A DNA stretch of 64,000 bases. It comes from Datisca glomerata. Its lineage: Eukaryota > Streptophyta > Magnoliopsida > Cucurbitales > Datiscaceae. Positions 1 through 10,160 of this stretch are shown one piece after another (position 1 is the stretch's first letter; each line of letters begins with the position of its first letter). The stretch spans positions 62,001 through 126,000 of the forward strand of contig QANY01000103.1 of NCBI GenBank assembly GCA_003255025.1, written 5' to 3'. The notes under the pieces are model-generated. The model was not told the DNA's origin and ran no database searches. It saw only the letters and a list, made by a program, of their open reading frames with translations. The translations under genes were made by a program, and so were the position numbers.

Positions 1-13
1 ATTAAACATCATA

Positions 14-448
14 TTGAAGAAATATACAATTTCCTTCACTTTGGTTTAGTCCACAAAAAAGGCATAAATACATCTGTCTTGTTAGCCTTGCGTGATGAAA
101 GATTTGTCAGTCTACAAAATCTTAAGATTATTTGAATCTTCTCTTTGTAATGGTCCAATGCATTTTGATTGCTTTCCTGATTTGTCTGTAAGTTTCCTTG
201 ATCCTCGCATTCTTAAAGCCTTAACCTTGAATATCAAAATTAGTGGTTATGAAATCATTATAGGTGTCGAGCCTCTAGCTTTGATTTTTAGAATTCATTA
301 TAAAATCACAAAAACCAATATGAATTTTCAAGCTATCAATAGAAGTCCTAAAAACCAAACTCTTTTAATTCAATCCAATCAAAATAATGCTAATATTAAA
401 ATCCCTAAAACCATTAGGTCGTCTAATATTACTTTGCTTACAAACTGA
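14..448 (+). pseudogene. Endogenous pararetrovirus movement-protein remnant
   Basis: Translation of this stretch matches the caulimovirid 30K-type movement protein, which in live viruses helps virions or nucleic acid pass plasmodesmata. Recognisable blocks in order are LLALRDERF, SLCNGPMHFDCFPDL and ILKALTLNIKISGYE, followed by a PLALIFRIHYK block. The reading frame is open only from about 92; the N-terminal part (14-91) is in a different frame, so at least one frameshift is present, and the window edge cuts the start. The frame closes with TGA just after 448. A linker block follows at 690-1140 on the same strand. This is a dead, integrated copy. The family call rests on remembered motifs and is fairly secure; the genus (petuvirus or florendovirus) is inferred. 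Confidence 0.75.
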
Positions 449-689
449 CTTTTAGTCAATGAAAGCCAAGTCACTCTTATTCAATGAACTCTGGAAGATA
501 TTAACTGCATTAAGTAGTATAAGGATGGTACTGTTAAAATTAATTTCCAATATTTCATCTCCAATGCCCAAATTAGGGAGTTTAGCCATACTAATACTCC
601 TAGAAATTCTTTTTTCTGGAACCACTGTAATAATGATCAAGTTCTTAGAATCCAATAATTATAACATGCATTAAAAAAGTTCAAAAATG

Positions 690-1140
690 AAAAATTTAAG
701 ACTTAAAGGTATAACCCACTAATTTTTAGGTCAGTCAGCCAATCTTTCTTAATAAGATTGAACAATCTGATGATTTTGAATTACCTACTACCTCTGATTT
801 TCAAGGAGCCTTACCTCCTGTTAATCCTCAACTCTTAGTCCTTAATATAGGCACCTTAAACCAAGAATAAAAACCTGATTGTGAGGGTTTAACCCAATAT
901 ATGAATTAATCAACGAATCTCAATAGATGTAATAGGTTTAGAGAAACCTATAATATGAATCAAAGAAAAATAATCATTGTTGAATGGAAGGCACTAATGC
1001 AAGAATTTAGGATTGATATGTTCTTTCTTAATTATATTGAAAACATTTATGAAAAAAAATAATAAAGTCATCTCTAAGACCAAATGTGTCAAAGAGGATT
1101 CGAGTTGGGTGACTGTTAGTCAACCCCCACTTGAAAAAAT
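690..1140 (+). pseudogene. Pararetrovirus polyprotein linker downstream of the movement protein (+ copy)
   Basis: This segment encodes, with several stops, the block IVEWKALMQEFRIDMFFLNY that follows the movement protein in petuvirus-like polyproteins. It is nearly identical in sequence to the reverse complement of about 6385-6770, so the window holds two copies of this viral region in opposite orientation. Similarity to the other copy stops near 1140, which marks the junction between the two inverted pieces. The short open frame at 1013-1222 is part of this relic and not a gene. Confidence 0.7.
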
Positions 1141-1299
1141 AATTATTAATCATCATGACTATTATTTCATATTGGAGAGTTATCATGGTATTGCTATATC
1201 TTCGAATTTCTTGATTTATTGATTATTCTGTTGTTGGCATTTTGCCACTGATTAATTCTTCAATTTTATTTATTCAACCATTGATCTGAAGGTTTGGCA

Positions 1300-2440
1300 A
1301 TTTTGCCAAGAGAAGATTCCTTTTCTTTTTCTTTTTATTTTTATTTAATTTTCTTTTCTTTATTCATTCATTCATCACCACTGTGATTGATATCTTCAAA
1401 TGGATGTTGTGATTCTTGAAATGCTCTATAAGCCCATTGTGGTAGGACACAACCCTTTTGAGTATTTGGGTCCTTTAATTGTTGAAGGGTAGTCTTTTTG
1501 GTGGATTGGACTTTTTGAGTATTTGGCTTAATTGAGTGGTTTGACTCTACAGAAGGTTCAGAGTAAGCATTATTATTGCCTTTCCAAAAGAATAAGCATT
1601 TTTTAGATTAATTATTGCTTGAATTTGGATTTGGACTTTGTGGTTTTTGATTTTCCTTTAGAGGAAGTGGGCTTGGACTCTAAAAGAGTTCAAATGATTT
1701 TGTTTTATTTGTAGATTTTGATCAATTGGCTCATTAATTGTTAATGGAGTCTGGGCAAAAGGGTTGGCTAAATTTAGGTTTGGGTAAGTATTTGCAAACC
1801 CTTGGTTAGTGGAGGCAATGATTTTCTAGGTAATAAATTTTTCAAACCATTTAACAAAATATTGATGGGTGAAAATCTCATTTTCAATTTTTTATTGCCA
1901 TTTTAGAATCCAAAGTATTTTGTATTTGCTTGAAAAATAAAGGAGTTGAGGGAAGGATGCTTCAATTGGTGAGGGCTTGTATAATTTTAAAAATAAATTA
2001 AAACATTGTTGGAAATCAAATGGAAGTAATTCTCGGACGGGACCGTGGACGGACCACCATCTCAAAAACCAATTTGGAAAACCAATCTTACATTTTTTTA
2101 TCAAAATTCAAGAACCAAGAATGAAAAAAATCAATATTTCTGATGCAGAAAAATTATATACCAAGCATCAATATAATCAAAATAATTGTATTTATTTTTT
2201 ATTTAAAAGTATCTTGAAAGCTAAAGGATGGGCCTTCCAATCATCTATGATCATAATTTTAATTTTGTAGAAGGAATGATAGAAAATCTTTTCTTCAGAA
2301 ATTTTAATTGGGTTAAAATTTACGGATTTAGTTTCCAAGAGAATGTCTCTGTAGAAATTGAGATATTTGTCCTTGTGACCAATGATATAGTGGAAATCAA
2401 AATTGAAATAAGTTTTTTCAATTTGAGCAAGATCTTTTAA
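1300..2440 (-). pseudogene. Pararetrovirus-type polyprotein region with DAWY and WWSVHGP blocks
   Basis: Read on the minus strand from 2440 downwards, several frames carry a conserved plant-pararetrovirus segment: KTYFNFDFHYIIGHKDKY, then DWKAHPLAF, YFDYIDAWY, RWWSVHGPVRELLP, FPQLLYFSSKYKILWILKWQ and YFVKWFEKF. A low-complexity Ser/Asn/Lys-rich stretch follows down to about 1400. I recognise these blocks as typical of petuvirus-like open reading frames but know no firm biochemical function. Frameshifts and stops are frequent, so it is not expressed as a protein. It lies directly beyond the AlkB-like domain in the same orientation, and ends near the inverted junction at 1140-1300. Confidence 0.55.
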
Positions 2441-2729
2441 ATGAGCAAATGGGGGCTCAATATGAAAAAGTTTTTTGCTTGATTTTTTTTAATTAAGAGG
2501 ATGCTTTTTATATTTCGTGATTGGTTGATTGAGAGATTGGACATAAAAAATTTATGAAATTGAAAAATGGTCAAATTTATTGATAGGAGCTGATTAATAA
2601 TTGGGTCTGATGGACCCAATGATTATTAATTGGGCTTGGCTAGGAATAGAAAACTCCTATTTGATTTGGGCTGTAAGGGCCAACTGTGGAGTTGAAGACT
2701 CCCTCATAATCGAACCATTTATCGACCTC

Positions 2730-3180
2730 ACATGCTTTCTAAAGGTGATACTGATTCTTGTTTTAGTCAAGGATTCCACATCATGCTTGTGACTGCTTTG
2801 AAATCCCTCAAGCATGACGAAAATAGTTCCTTCTAGTATAAAAAATTCTTTGATTTATTTGCCTAAAAACTCAATTTTGAAAATGTCCTGTCCCAATAAG
2901 TTCACAGTTAAAATTTTACTGTCTTTATAACAGATTTCATTATATATGTGCAAACTTATTTTCCCACCTTTTCATACCATCGAAATAAAGCTGCGTTAAA
3001 GTCATGCTTCAGCCCAACTTCTTCCAAATTTTGTTCAATTCATCGACCCATTCATTTCTTGGACATTTAAACTCGTTATGACCGTAATCAATGAATGAAA
3101 ATTTTGACCAAAAAGCAGCTGCTCTCCCATTGAATTTTTTTATTTTAAATGCATTTTGATTGAGCATTATAGGCTTTACT
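2730..3180 (-). pseudogene. AlkB-like 2OG-Fe(II) oxygenase domain in the pararetrovirus relic
   Basis: On the minus strand the translation shows, in order, FNGRAAAFWSKF, then (after a frameshift) DFNAALFRWYEKVGK, then HIYNEICYKDSKILTVNL, then a GTIFVMLEGFQSSHKH block, then RISITFRKH. This order matches the plant-virus AlkB family (GR.A.F, N..L...Y..G, HxDNE, SILTVNL, GFQ..HKH, R.S.TFR), known in Betaflexiviridae as oxidative RNA demethylases. The metal ligand pair HxD is decayed: the Asp position reads Tyr (GAT to TAT would be one change). The distal His and the 2OG-binding Arg are present. At least one frameshift and one stop make it dead. It sits after the reverse-transcriptase remnant, which suggests a C-terminal polyprotein domain. 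The family call is from motif order only. Confidence 0.65.
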
Positions 3181-3279
3181 TTTCCAGTTTTGAGATCGTT
3201 AGAAATGTTTGATAGGTCAAAATTCTGAAATTCTTCCATGGCAGCACCTTGAAATGATTGCCTATATGTAAATGAAATA

Positions 3280-3830
3280 AGAACATCATTAATAAAAACA
3301 ATTAAAAAATCAGTAAATAATCCATATTCCATGTCAAACTTAGAGAATACCACAACATCTCCAAGCCTATTGATTAAGTCCCTCTTGTTTAGTATAAGAT
3401 ATCTTATACATTTCAAAACATTATTAAGAGACTTATAATTAATGACTAATCTAGGAACTCATCGTTCAATTTCACTGGTCTTTTAGACATAAAAGGCAGA
3501 ACACGACCAATGAGATTTGCTTTTCCTGATAATATTTTTATTAAGGAGTTCTGTAATTTCTTTTTTTACAAAATTTAAACATTTCAAAATTCATCTGACT
3601 TGGTCACGCTTTCACATGGATATTATTTTCATCAAACCACTTAATATAACGCAGACTGACAATATGATACTTTCTATGCCATAAAGCATTACGAATGTCA
3701 GCATGTAATTCTATACAAATTCTCTTCAAAGATTTTAATTTGTTTCTGAAGAATAGGATTTTGAAGTTGCTCTTCAATTCTTTTGAATTTTATCTCATCT
3801 TGAAAAAAACATAATTATTTTTCTTTACAA
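3280..3830 (-). pseudogene. Pararetrovirus reverse-transcriptase remnant with internal deletion
   Basis: Minus-strand frames carry the N-terminal RT blocks of caulimovirids: HIVSLRYIKWFDENNIHV, QMNFEMFKFCKKEITELL, KSKSHWSCSAFYV, then LNKRDLINRL and VVFSKFDMEYGL. The last block joins directly to FTDFLIVFINDVLIS, the active-site region (normally Y-x-D-D, here I-N-D). The roughly 50 residues expected between them are missing, as are the thumb and RNase H. In live viruses this enzyme copies pregenomic RNA into DNA. The gaps and stops show an internally deleted pseudogene. Confidence 0.7.
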
Positions 3831-3899
3831 GAAATTAAATTCACTATTTTTATAAATAAGATCTTGTTTCAAAGTTTTCAAATTCTCATTGTGGGAGAA

Positions 3900-4230
3900 A
3901 GAAAGAAAGAAATTTAAATTTTACAGGCTTATCCATAAGATAAGTTATGATTTCATGATACTCTATTGTGAAATGATACAACAGATAAATGAATGGTCAA
4001 CCCAAAATAATTTTATCTGTCATATTTTTAACTAAGACAAATGATATTTTAAAACATACATTGTCTTGGCAAATATGAACTTTAGGAATTTCATAATTGA
4101 TATGCATACGAGTAACATTTGTAGAGGACAAAAATTTGTTTGTCTTCTCAAAGTACTTGGTAGGAATGAACCCTTTCTACATATAATTTAAGTAGCTCCT
4201 GAGTCAATAAGAGCCATAGATGTGAAATCT
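3900..4230 (-). pseudogene. Pararetrovirus aspartic protease remnant
   Basis: The minus-strand translation near 4220 reads MALIDSGAT, the retropepsin active-site motif (D-S/T-G-A), followed by FIPTKYFEKTNKFL, VHICQDNVCFKISFVL and TDKIILGWPFIYLL, the last being the ILG flap-end motif. A stop follows DSGAT directly. The domain sits between the zinc knuckle (4905-4990) and the RT remnant, the normal caulimovirid order. It would have cut the viral polyprotein; it is broken here. Confidence 0.65.
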
Positions 4231-6000
4231 AAGTCTTAGATAATAATTCTGACCATTATGTGCTATTTTTTAAGTTTGATGTAATTAAGGGTTTAAAGAA
4301 AGTTGTCATGTTGTATCTTAATAATAGGTTCTTCAAAATCATTATCGGAATGAAATAGGGGATTTACTAGGTTCTCCTAGTTCACTAGATTCATGCTTTT
4401 TAAATTAATTTTTTATTTTTAAAAGCTTTCATTCTTTCGTTATTTCATAGTTTGAATCTTTTATTCTTTTATTTCATTCTTAATGTTTTTATTTCTTTTT
4501 GAAGTTCTTGAAGAGCAATTTACTTATTTTTTTCTTATTATTATTGAATTTTTCAAGATTTTGTGAAATGCTAACAGTATTATTATTAGACTTAGTATCT
4601 TCTTTCTTTTGGATCACATTTCTAAGTCTTTCAAGGCAATCTTGTTTTAACTAAGGATTTTCAATTCTACTAATTAAATCTAGTAAAAGATCTTTTTGTT
4701 CTTCATTTTTAGTTTAAACATTAACAAATATCTGACAACAGCTATTCTTGCACCCCATAAAGATGTTAGGAGAATCACTATCAGAACTTGAAGATTTTAA
4801 ATCGTCGGAATCAGTGGAATCAAATTCTTCTAAATCTTCGTTACTACTTTCATAGTAATCGATGGATTCTATAATTTTAAACAAAACTTATTTTTCTTCA
4901 TCAGAAATTTTTAATTGGTTACTTTTATTTTTGACTTGACAAGTATTGGAAAAATGATTATTTTGGCCAAACTTAAAACATTTGATTTTACTTTTGTCAA
5001 AAATAAATTTATTGGGGTTTCTTGTAGGATGATTTTTATTCTTAGAGAAATATTTGTCAAATTTTTTATTTCTCTGTCTATGAAATTTTTTCTTATAGGG
5101 TTAGTATACTTTCCTTGGATTAAAGTCCAGGTGAGATGTTTTCCTATGCTTTCAAGAATAAGCAATAACAGGTAATCTATATTGCTCAAATTACATAATT
5201 CATATTTGACATTTTTCTTCTCTTTTTTAATTTGTTTATTGATTTTCATATCAATACACATTTTTAATCTTTCCTTTTATATTGTCATGATGATGGTACC
5301 ATAGGTGGGACTATCGTAGTCTATGTTTTCTAGGTCATCACTAAGAATGATTCTAATTTTATAGGTAAACAAACTGGGTAAGCCATTTATAAATTTTACA
5401 TTCCATAAGGGTTGATTACTATCATCCCTAGCCATTACTCTGGACAAAAAGGATATTTTTGTATCAGTCAAAATCACTTAAGGTAGAACACCTAAGATTG
5501 ATCTTTGATCATGAATACATGAAGTAATATTACTTGGCATCCCAATGAAGTGTTCAATTATTGTGTAGAATAGTGTATTAATAGCATCATGCATTGTTTC
5601 CTGGTCATCTCCAAGAATTGGGGTTCCTTCGGCATCAATCGTTATTGCCGTAAGAATGGTGTTTTTGGATACTTGGGTGAGCTATTTCTCCCACCAAGAA
5701 TGAAGCATTCCTATAAATCCTGTGACTAAGAGACATACAATTGTGGTTGGTAATGTAACTATTGGCCACAATAATCATGTGTTGTAACTTATTGATGACT
5801 TCCTATTCTAAAAGCCCATCAATATTCCATTCATACGATTTCTCAGCAAAGACATAAAATTGATTAACTAAAGAGGATTTAGTGATTTAGATATCCGAGG
5901 GAATAGACTTTTTATGCCATTTTTTTCAAGCTTCTTAATCTTAAGATTTGTGAATGTTTCTTCAATATTATGAATTGTGGAGGATTCATAGGCAGAATCG
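4230..6000 (-). pseudogene. Pararetrovirus coat-protein region with zinc knuckle
   Basis: Reading down from about 5850 on the minus strand, broken frames match the caulimovirid capsid region: SYEWNIDGLLE, INKLQHMIIVANSYI, then a W-W-E-K-type block near 5690, TAITIDAEGTPIL, TLFYTIIEHFIG and PLWNVKFINGLPSLF. A zinc knuckle follows at about 4990-4905, with C-F-K-F-G-Q then H and C; the second Cys is Phe, so the C-C-H-C site is damaged. An acidic Asp/Ser-rich stretch (4880-4780) and a Lys-rich linker lead to the protease. Minus-strand open stretches at 4911-5261 and 5277-5477 are the best preserved pieces. Confidence 0.65.
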
Positions 6001-6199
6001 AACCTATGACTTTTAGAATCAGAATTATTGTCTTGGTTAATCACCTTAACAAAAGAAGATGGCTCAGTAGACTTATTTTTAAGTTCATGGAGAATTTGGT
6101 CAATCTTATTTTTTAGGGGGAAGATTTTTAAAGTATTTTTATCAGAAAGATTTATTAAAGTAGCTTCTTTGAGGAGATTTTCAGAATTAAGTATATGAA

Positions 6200-6770
6200 T
6201 ATCATCAACCTTATTCTCATTTTTTGTCTAATTATATTTTTATTATTATTAAACTTTGGTTAGTATAATTAAGTTGTTCAACAACCTTTTTTATTGGGCT
6301 CATGTTACTTAGAAATTTTAAAAGGAGAGGCAGAAATTAAAGAATTTTTAAGATTAATAATGATTTTTTTAGGTGGGGAATGACTAGCAGTCACCCAACT
6401 AAAATCCTCTTTGACCCATTTGGTCCTAGAGATCACTTTAATATTTTTTCATAAATTTCTTCAATATAATCAAGAAAGAACATATCAATCCTAAATTCTT
6501 GCATAAATGTCTTCCATTCAGCAATGATAATTTTTCTTTGATCCATATTATAAGTTTCTTTGAACCTATTATGTCTATTGAGATTGGTTGAGTCATTCAT
6601 GCGTTGGGTTAAATCCTCCTAATTAGGTTTGTATTCTTGACTTAATATGCTTATATTAAGTACTAAGAGTTGAGGATTAACAGAAAGTAAGACTCCCATA
6701 AATCAAAGGAAGTAGGTGATTCAGAATCATCAAATTGTTCAGTCTTATAATTTTCAATCTTTCATTTTTA
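6200..6770 (-). pseudogene. Pararetrovirus polyprotein linker (- copy)
   Basis: Minus-strand match to the same linker as 690-1140 on the plus strand; the two share long near-identical stretches over about 380 bp in opposite orientation. Downstream blocks include SPIKKVVEQLNYTN and NENKVDDIHILNSENLL, typical of the region before the coat protein. The movement-protein part that should precede it is absent: similarity ends near 6770, where the repeat-rich tail of the Mutator-like gene begins. Confidence 0.65.
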
Positions 6771-6794
6771 AGTTGAGAGAGAGAGAGAGTAATA

Positions 6795-7022
6795 AGTATA
6801 AACATCCTTCAAAACTATATAAACAACATTCATAACATAAAACATCCTTCAAAACAATATAAACATCTTTCAAAACAATATAAACATCCTTCAAACAATA
6901 TTCCCAAAAAAAACTTCCTGAAAAGAACAACATTCCAAGCATCCTTCACAAAACATCCACAAAAATAAACATCCACCAAACAATATTCAATATCCTTCAC
7001 AAAACATCCCAAAAAATAAACA
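6795..7022 (-). repeat. Minisatellite in the 3' tail of the Mutator-like gene
   Basis: Imperfect tandem copies of a unit close to ACATCCTTCAAAACAATATA (about 20-22 bp, several deletions and variants) fill this stretch. On the minus strand it reads as a short low-complexity frame rich in FEGCLYC, which is a by-product of the repeat. It lies just beyond the end of the transposase coding remnant. Confidence 0.7.
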
Positions 7023-7029
7023 TTCTAAA

Positions 7030-7522
7030 AGACTGCTCTGGTTGATTAAAGGGAAGAAGGGTCTTCAATTTACTTTGTGAATAATGCTCTAGTTGTCTTT
7101 CTTGTGTATTGCTTCTTAAGGCATGTCATTCTCACAGGAGACGTTACCAAGGTAGGTTCAGAAAGTGATGCTTGCTGAGAATGGGATGTAGAAGCCACTA
7201 AATCAGCATTCTGGGATGCAGAAGCCACTAGATCAGCATTCTGTGAAGCTAATAGTGATCCAGAAGCCTATGAAGGTGATTGTGAAGCCTACAATTAAAC
7301 AAACAAAAGATAATTAAATGTAAAAACACTACAATTTAACAAACAGAATGGAATTAAGTTTAAAAACACTATTTTGTACATTTCTTCTGTAACATGTCTG
7401 TTTATTGTGTCCAAATTTACATTTCATTACTATACTAGCCATTAATCTACTGTTTGGCACTACGGGGGGTCTAGGAGGTTCACCAGCCTCCCTTGTCCTC
7501 AACTTCTTAGATCTCTTAGGCT
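7030..7522 (-). pseudogene. Mutator-like transposase, C-terminal part (left of the Copia insertion)
   Basis: The minus strand from 7522 reads KQPKRSKKLRTREAGEPPRP and then a Cys/His block with MKCKFGHNKQTCYRR. This is the basic PGRPKK-type stretch and zinc-knuckle tail that follows the SWIM domain in MuDR-family transposases. Across one copy of the GCTTA duplication the frame runs straight into PPITPTYH on the far side of the Copia element (14985 upward). Further down are two copies of a 27-bp unit (7178-7240) encoding SQNADLVAS-type repeats. Stops occur later, near 7060. The short open tail has no recognised domain. Confidence 0.7.
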
Positions 7523-7527
7523 GCTTA
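7523..7527. repeat. Target-site duplication GCTTA, left
   Basis: The five bases GCTTA directly before the 5' LTR are repeated exactly at 14980-14984 after the 3' LTR, as expected for Copia integration. Confidence 0.9.
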
Positions 7528-9211
7528 TTTTAGTCTCATATCTCTATGAGATAACTTTAGATGATAACAAAATATTGACATTGCTAATAAATTTAATCAA
7601 GTTTGCAGAGTCTATTGAAAAAATTACCACAAAACAATCCAATGAAAATATTTATTTTCATAGGAGCTCATAAAGCATGAAAATTGAAGATCATGGAGAT
7701 ATTTACTATCATATAATTTTTATTAGGAGCTTACTCATTTTATTTTCCTTTATTAAAGCTCAATTTATTTAGGGATGCCTACCCTTAAATTAAGTCTCCA
7801 TCCATAAAATTCCTAAACACCAAAAATCATATCTCTCTTGCATAATAGACAAAATACATGAGAGGGAGACAATGACAAAGCACAAACAAAGTAAGTTTCA
7901 ATTTCAAGTAGATAAAGAGAAATTGAGTTTACCCATATAGTTTTTTACCATATTGTGTTACTTTGGGTAAGAGTATTCCTTGCCTTTTAGGTTAAGGATT
8001 TTTTGTCCTCCTTATTAAGGATGGAGTGTCAATTCCTTTGTTTATATTCAAAATTTGAATTTTTCCTCCTAAACCCTAACCATAATCTCCTCTCTACATA
8101 TACCCCATTTCTCTTCACAAAACACAATTCACAACCAAGAGACTTGATCCTAAAACTCTCCCATTACTCTCTTAAATCTCTCTTAATATTTTGAACTTTG
8201 TACTTGCAAATTTCTTGAGTGAGCAAGATTATTTTTTTGTGAGCTTAGATCGGAGATTCTACTCTTTTGAGAGAGTTGTAAGGGTCACTTAATCTTGAAA
8301 CATATAGCCTTGTGATATTTAGTTGGAACCCATAAGGAAATTGGGTTTGTAAGAGTTTGATCCTCATTCTTAAGAAGATCATGAGATTAAAAATCTCCAA
8401 GGTAGGCCTTGGAGCGTGGATGTAGGGATATGATTTCCCGAACCACGTAAAAATATTGTGTGCATATCTTCTTCTCCTTCTTCTCTTTTTATTTTCTACT
8501 ATTTATTTTTTACAGTTCAATTTTCCCCACTTATTTTTCGTACTTAATTTCCGCACTTTAAGTTTTCATAATTATTTTATTTACTTGTTTTATATTTTCG
8601 TATTTATATTATCGTAAGCATTATTTACTTTAACACTTTATCTATTAGTTATTTATCTTTTCAAGAGTTAAACTCGTGGAACATTGAAGTTCATTCTTGA
8701 ACATTCATTTTCCGCTTGAGTGCGAAATTTTTTTACTAAAATAAAGACCCCCTACGAATCATGCATTGGATCCATCCGGCCCGAAATCTAATTCACTGAT
8801 GGTTAACCCTCTTTTTTTAGTTAGTTGCAATAGAGAGACAATTTCTGCAAACTAGTTCCTCTTCCTACTATCCCCATGAGGAAGAGCTACCGCCGGTATT
8901 GGGGGCTACGTTAACGGAAGGCGATTTTCCAATAGCTAAATACCCTGGTTGTTGAAGAAGAAAAGCTTGGGGATTGTTATCTGGTTCAAGCTCTTCACCC
9001 CGAGGACCATCTTATATGGTTTGCATGTCAGCAGAAGCAGACAAAATTGAGTTGGAGCCTGGAACCAAACTCTCTTTGATTGCTTGTTATACTCCTTATA
9101 CCTACCATATTCCTCAGTCTTTGTACCTAAGTCTCGGATCGACTATCAGTCTTGTTTGCTAAACAAGATCACCCAATTCACCCCCTCTTGTGTTACCATA
9201 TCGATCCTACA
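7528..9211 (+). repeat. 5' LTR of SIRE-type Copia element (with internal insertion)
   Basis: This LTR matches 13690-14979 along its length but is about 390 bp longer. It starts TTTTAG (TGTTAG in the 3' copy) and ends CCTACA. It contains the conserved stretch TTGGAGCGTGGATGTAGGGA followed by a CCACGTAAAAATAT block, also present in the second SIRE-like element near 58.1 kb and 61.2 kb. The extra sequence is at about 8742-9161 and has a different, GC-richer composition. Confidence 0.85.
8742..9161. other. Foreign 420-bp insert within the 5' LTR
   Basis: The 3' LTR runs directly from the position matching 8741 to that matching 9162, so this block is extra in the 5' LTR. It is clearly less AT-rich than its surroundings and has no LINE, SINE or TIR hallmark I can see. 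A short frame at 8974-9162 reads GSSSSPRGPSYMVCMSAEAD, which I do not recognise. Plant organelle DNA (mitochondrial in style) is one possible source; this is a guess from composition. Confidence 0.5.
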
Positions 9212-9229
9212 ATTGGTATCAAAACTTGG
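9212..9229 (+). promoter_or_regulatory. Primer-binding site of the SIRE-type Copia element
   Basis: Directly after the LTR end CCTACA comes ATTGGTATCAAAACTTGG, a decayed form of the TGGTATCAGAGC sequence complementary to the 3' end of initiator methionine tRNA, which primes minus-strand DNA synthesis in plant Copia elements. Confidence 0.75.
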
Positions 9230-9262
9230 TACTTTATATATAAGACTTAATCTTCTTGAGTT

Positions 9263-10160
9263 ATGACATCCATGAGTGGTTCTTCCATTGAATGCCAATC
9301 TACTACTAGACCTCCGTTTTTCAATGGTAATGATTATAATTATTGGAAGAGAGAATGTGGATTTATATTCAATCGATTGACTATGACTTATAGGATGTTG
9401 TTGAAAATGATGCTCACATTCCATTCAATACTGTGGATGGTAAAAATATTGCCAAATCAAGTAGTGAATGGAGTGATGATGATAAAAAGAAAATCTCTTT
9501 AATTGTTAAGACTATGAATGTTTTGTTTTTTGCTCTTGATAAAAATAAAATTAATAGAATTTCTACACGTAAATCTGCTAAACCACTATGACACATGTTA
9601 GAAGTCACACACGAAGGCATAAATCAAGTTAAAGATTCTAAAATTAGCATGCTTATTCATAGTTATGAGTTATTTAAAATGAAGCATGACAAATCCTTAT
9701 GTGATATGTTTACTCGTTTCATTGATATTATTCATGGCTTGAATCTCTTGGTAAGACTTATTCTAATGATGAAATGGTGAGAAAAAATCTTAGATGTCTA
9801 CCAAAGAATTGGGAGGCCAAGGTGACCGCCATCCAAGAAGTCAAAGATCTCAACACACTTTCTCTTGAAGAACTTATTGGCCTATCGATGACGCATGAAA
9901 TGGGGCTAAATAAAAATGGTGACAAAGATACATCAAATAAGAAGAGTATTGCACTAAAATCAACACTCGAACAATCCGATAGTGAGAATGATGACTACGA
10001 TGAGGAAGATGACATAGCCCTACTTACTAGATGATTCAAGAAATTCTTAAATAGAAGGAAAAATACTCGAAGAAAATATTATAAGAAGATACCTCGTGAC
10101 ACACTTACATGCTATGAGTGCAAAAAGCCTGGACACATAAAAGCCGATTGTCCAAATCTA
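9263..10160 (+). pseudogene. Copia gag remnant with zinc knuckle
   Basis: The frame opens with MTSMSGSS and then RPPFFNGNDYNYW, the hallmark start of SIRE/Tork gag. Later frames give LEVTHEGINQVKDSKISMLI, DMFTRFIDIIHGL and NLRCLPKNWEAKVTAI, then an acidic stretch and CYECKKPGHIKADC (10111-10152), an intact C-C-H-C zinc knuckle that in live elements packages the RNA. At least two frameshifts break the gene (about 9400-9600 and 9770), with a stop at about 10032. Confidence 0.85.

Noticed and set aside
459..674. Overlapping frames on both strands (459-674 + and 452-655 -) as possible genes
   Set aside because: They lie in decayed viral sequence between the movement protein and linker blocks, have no recognised domain and look like chance openings.
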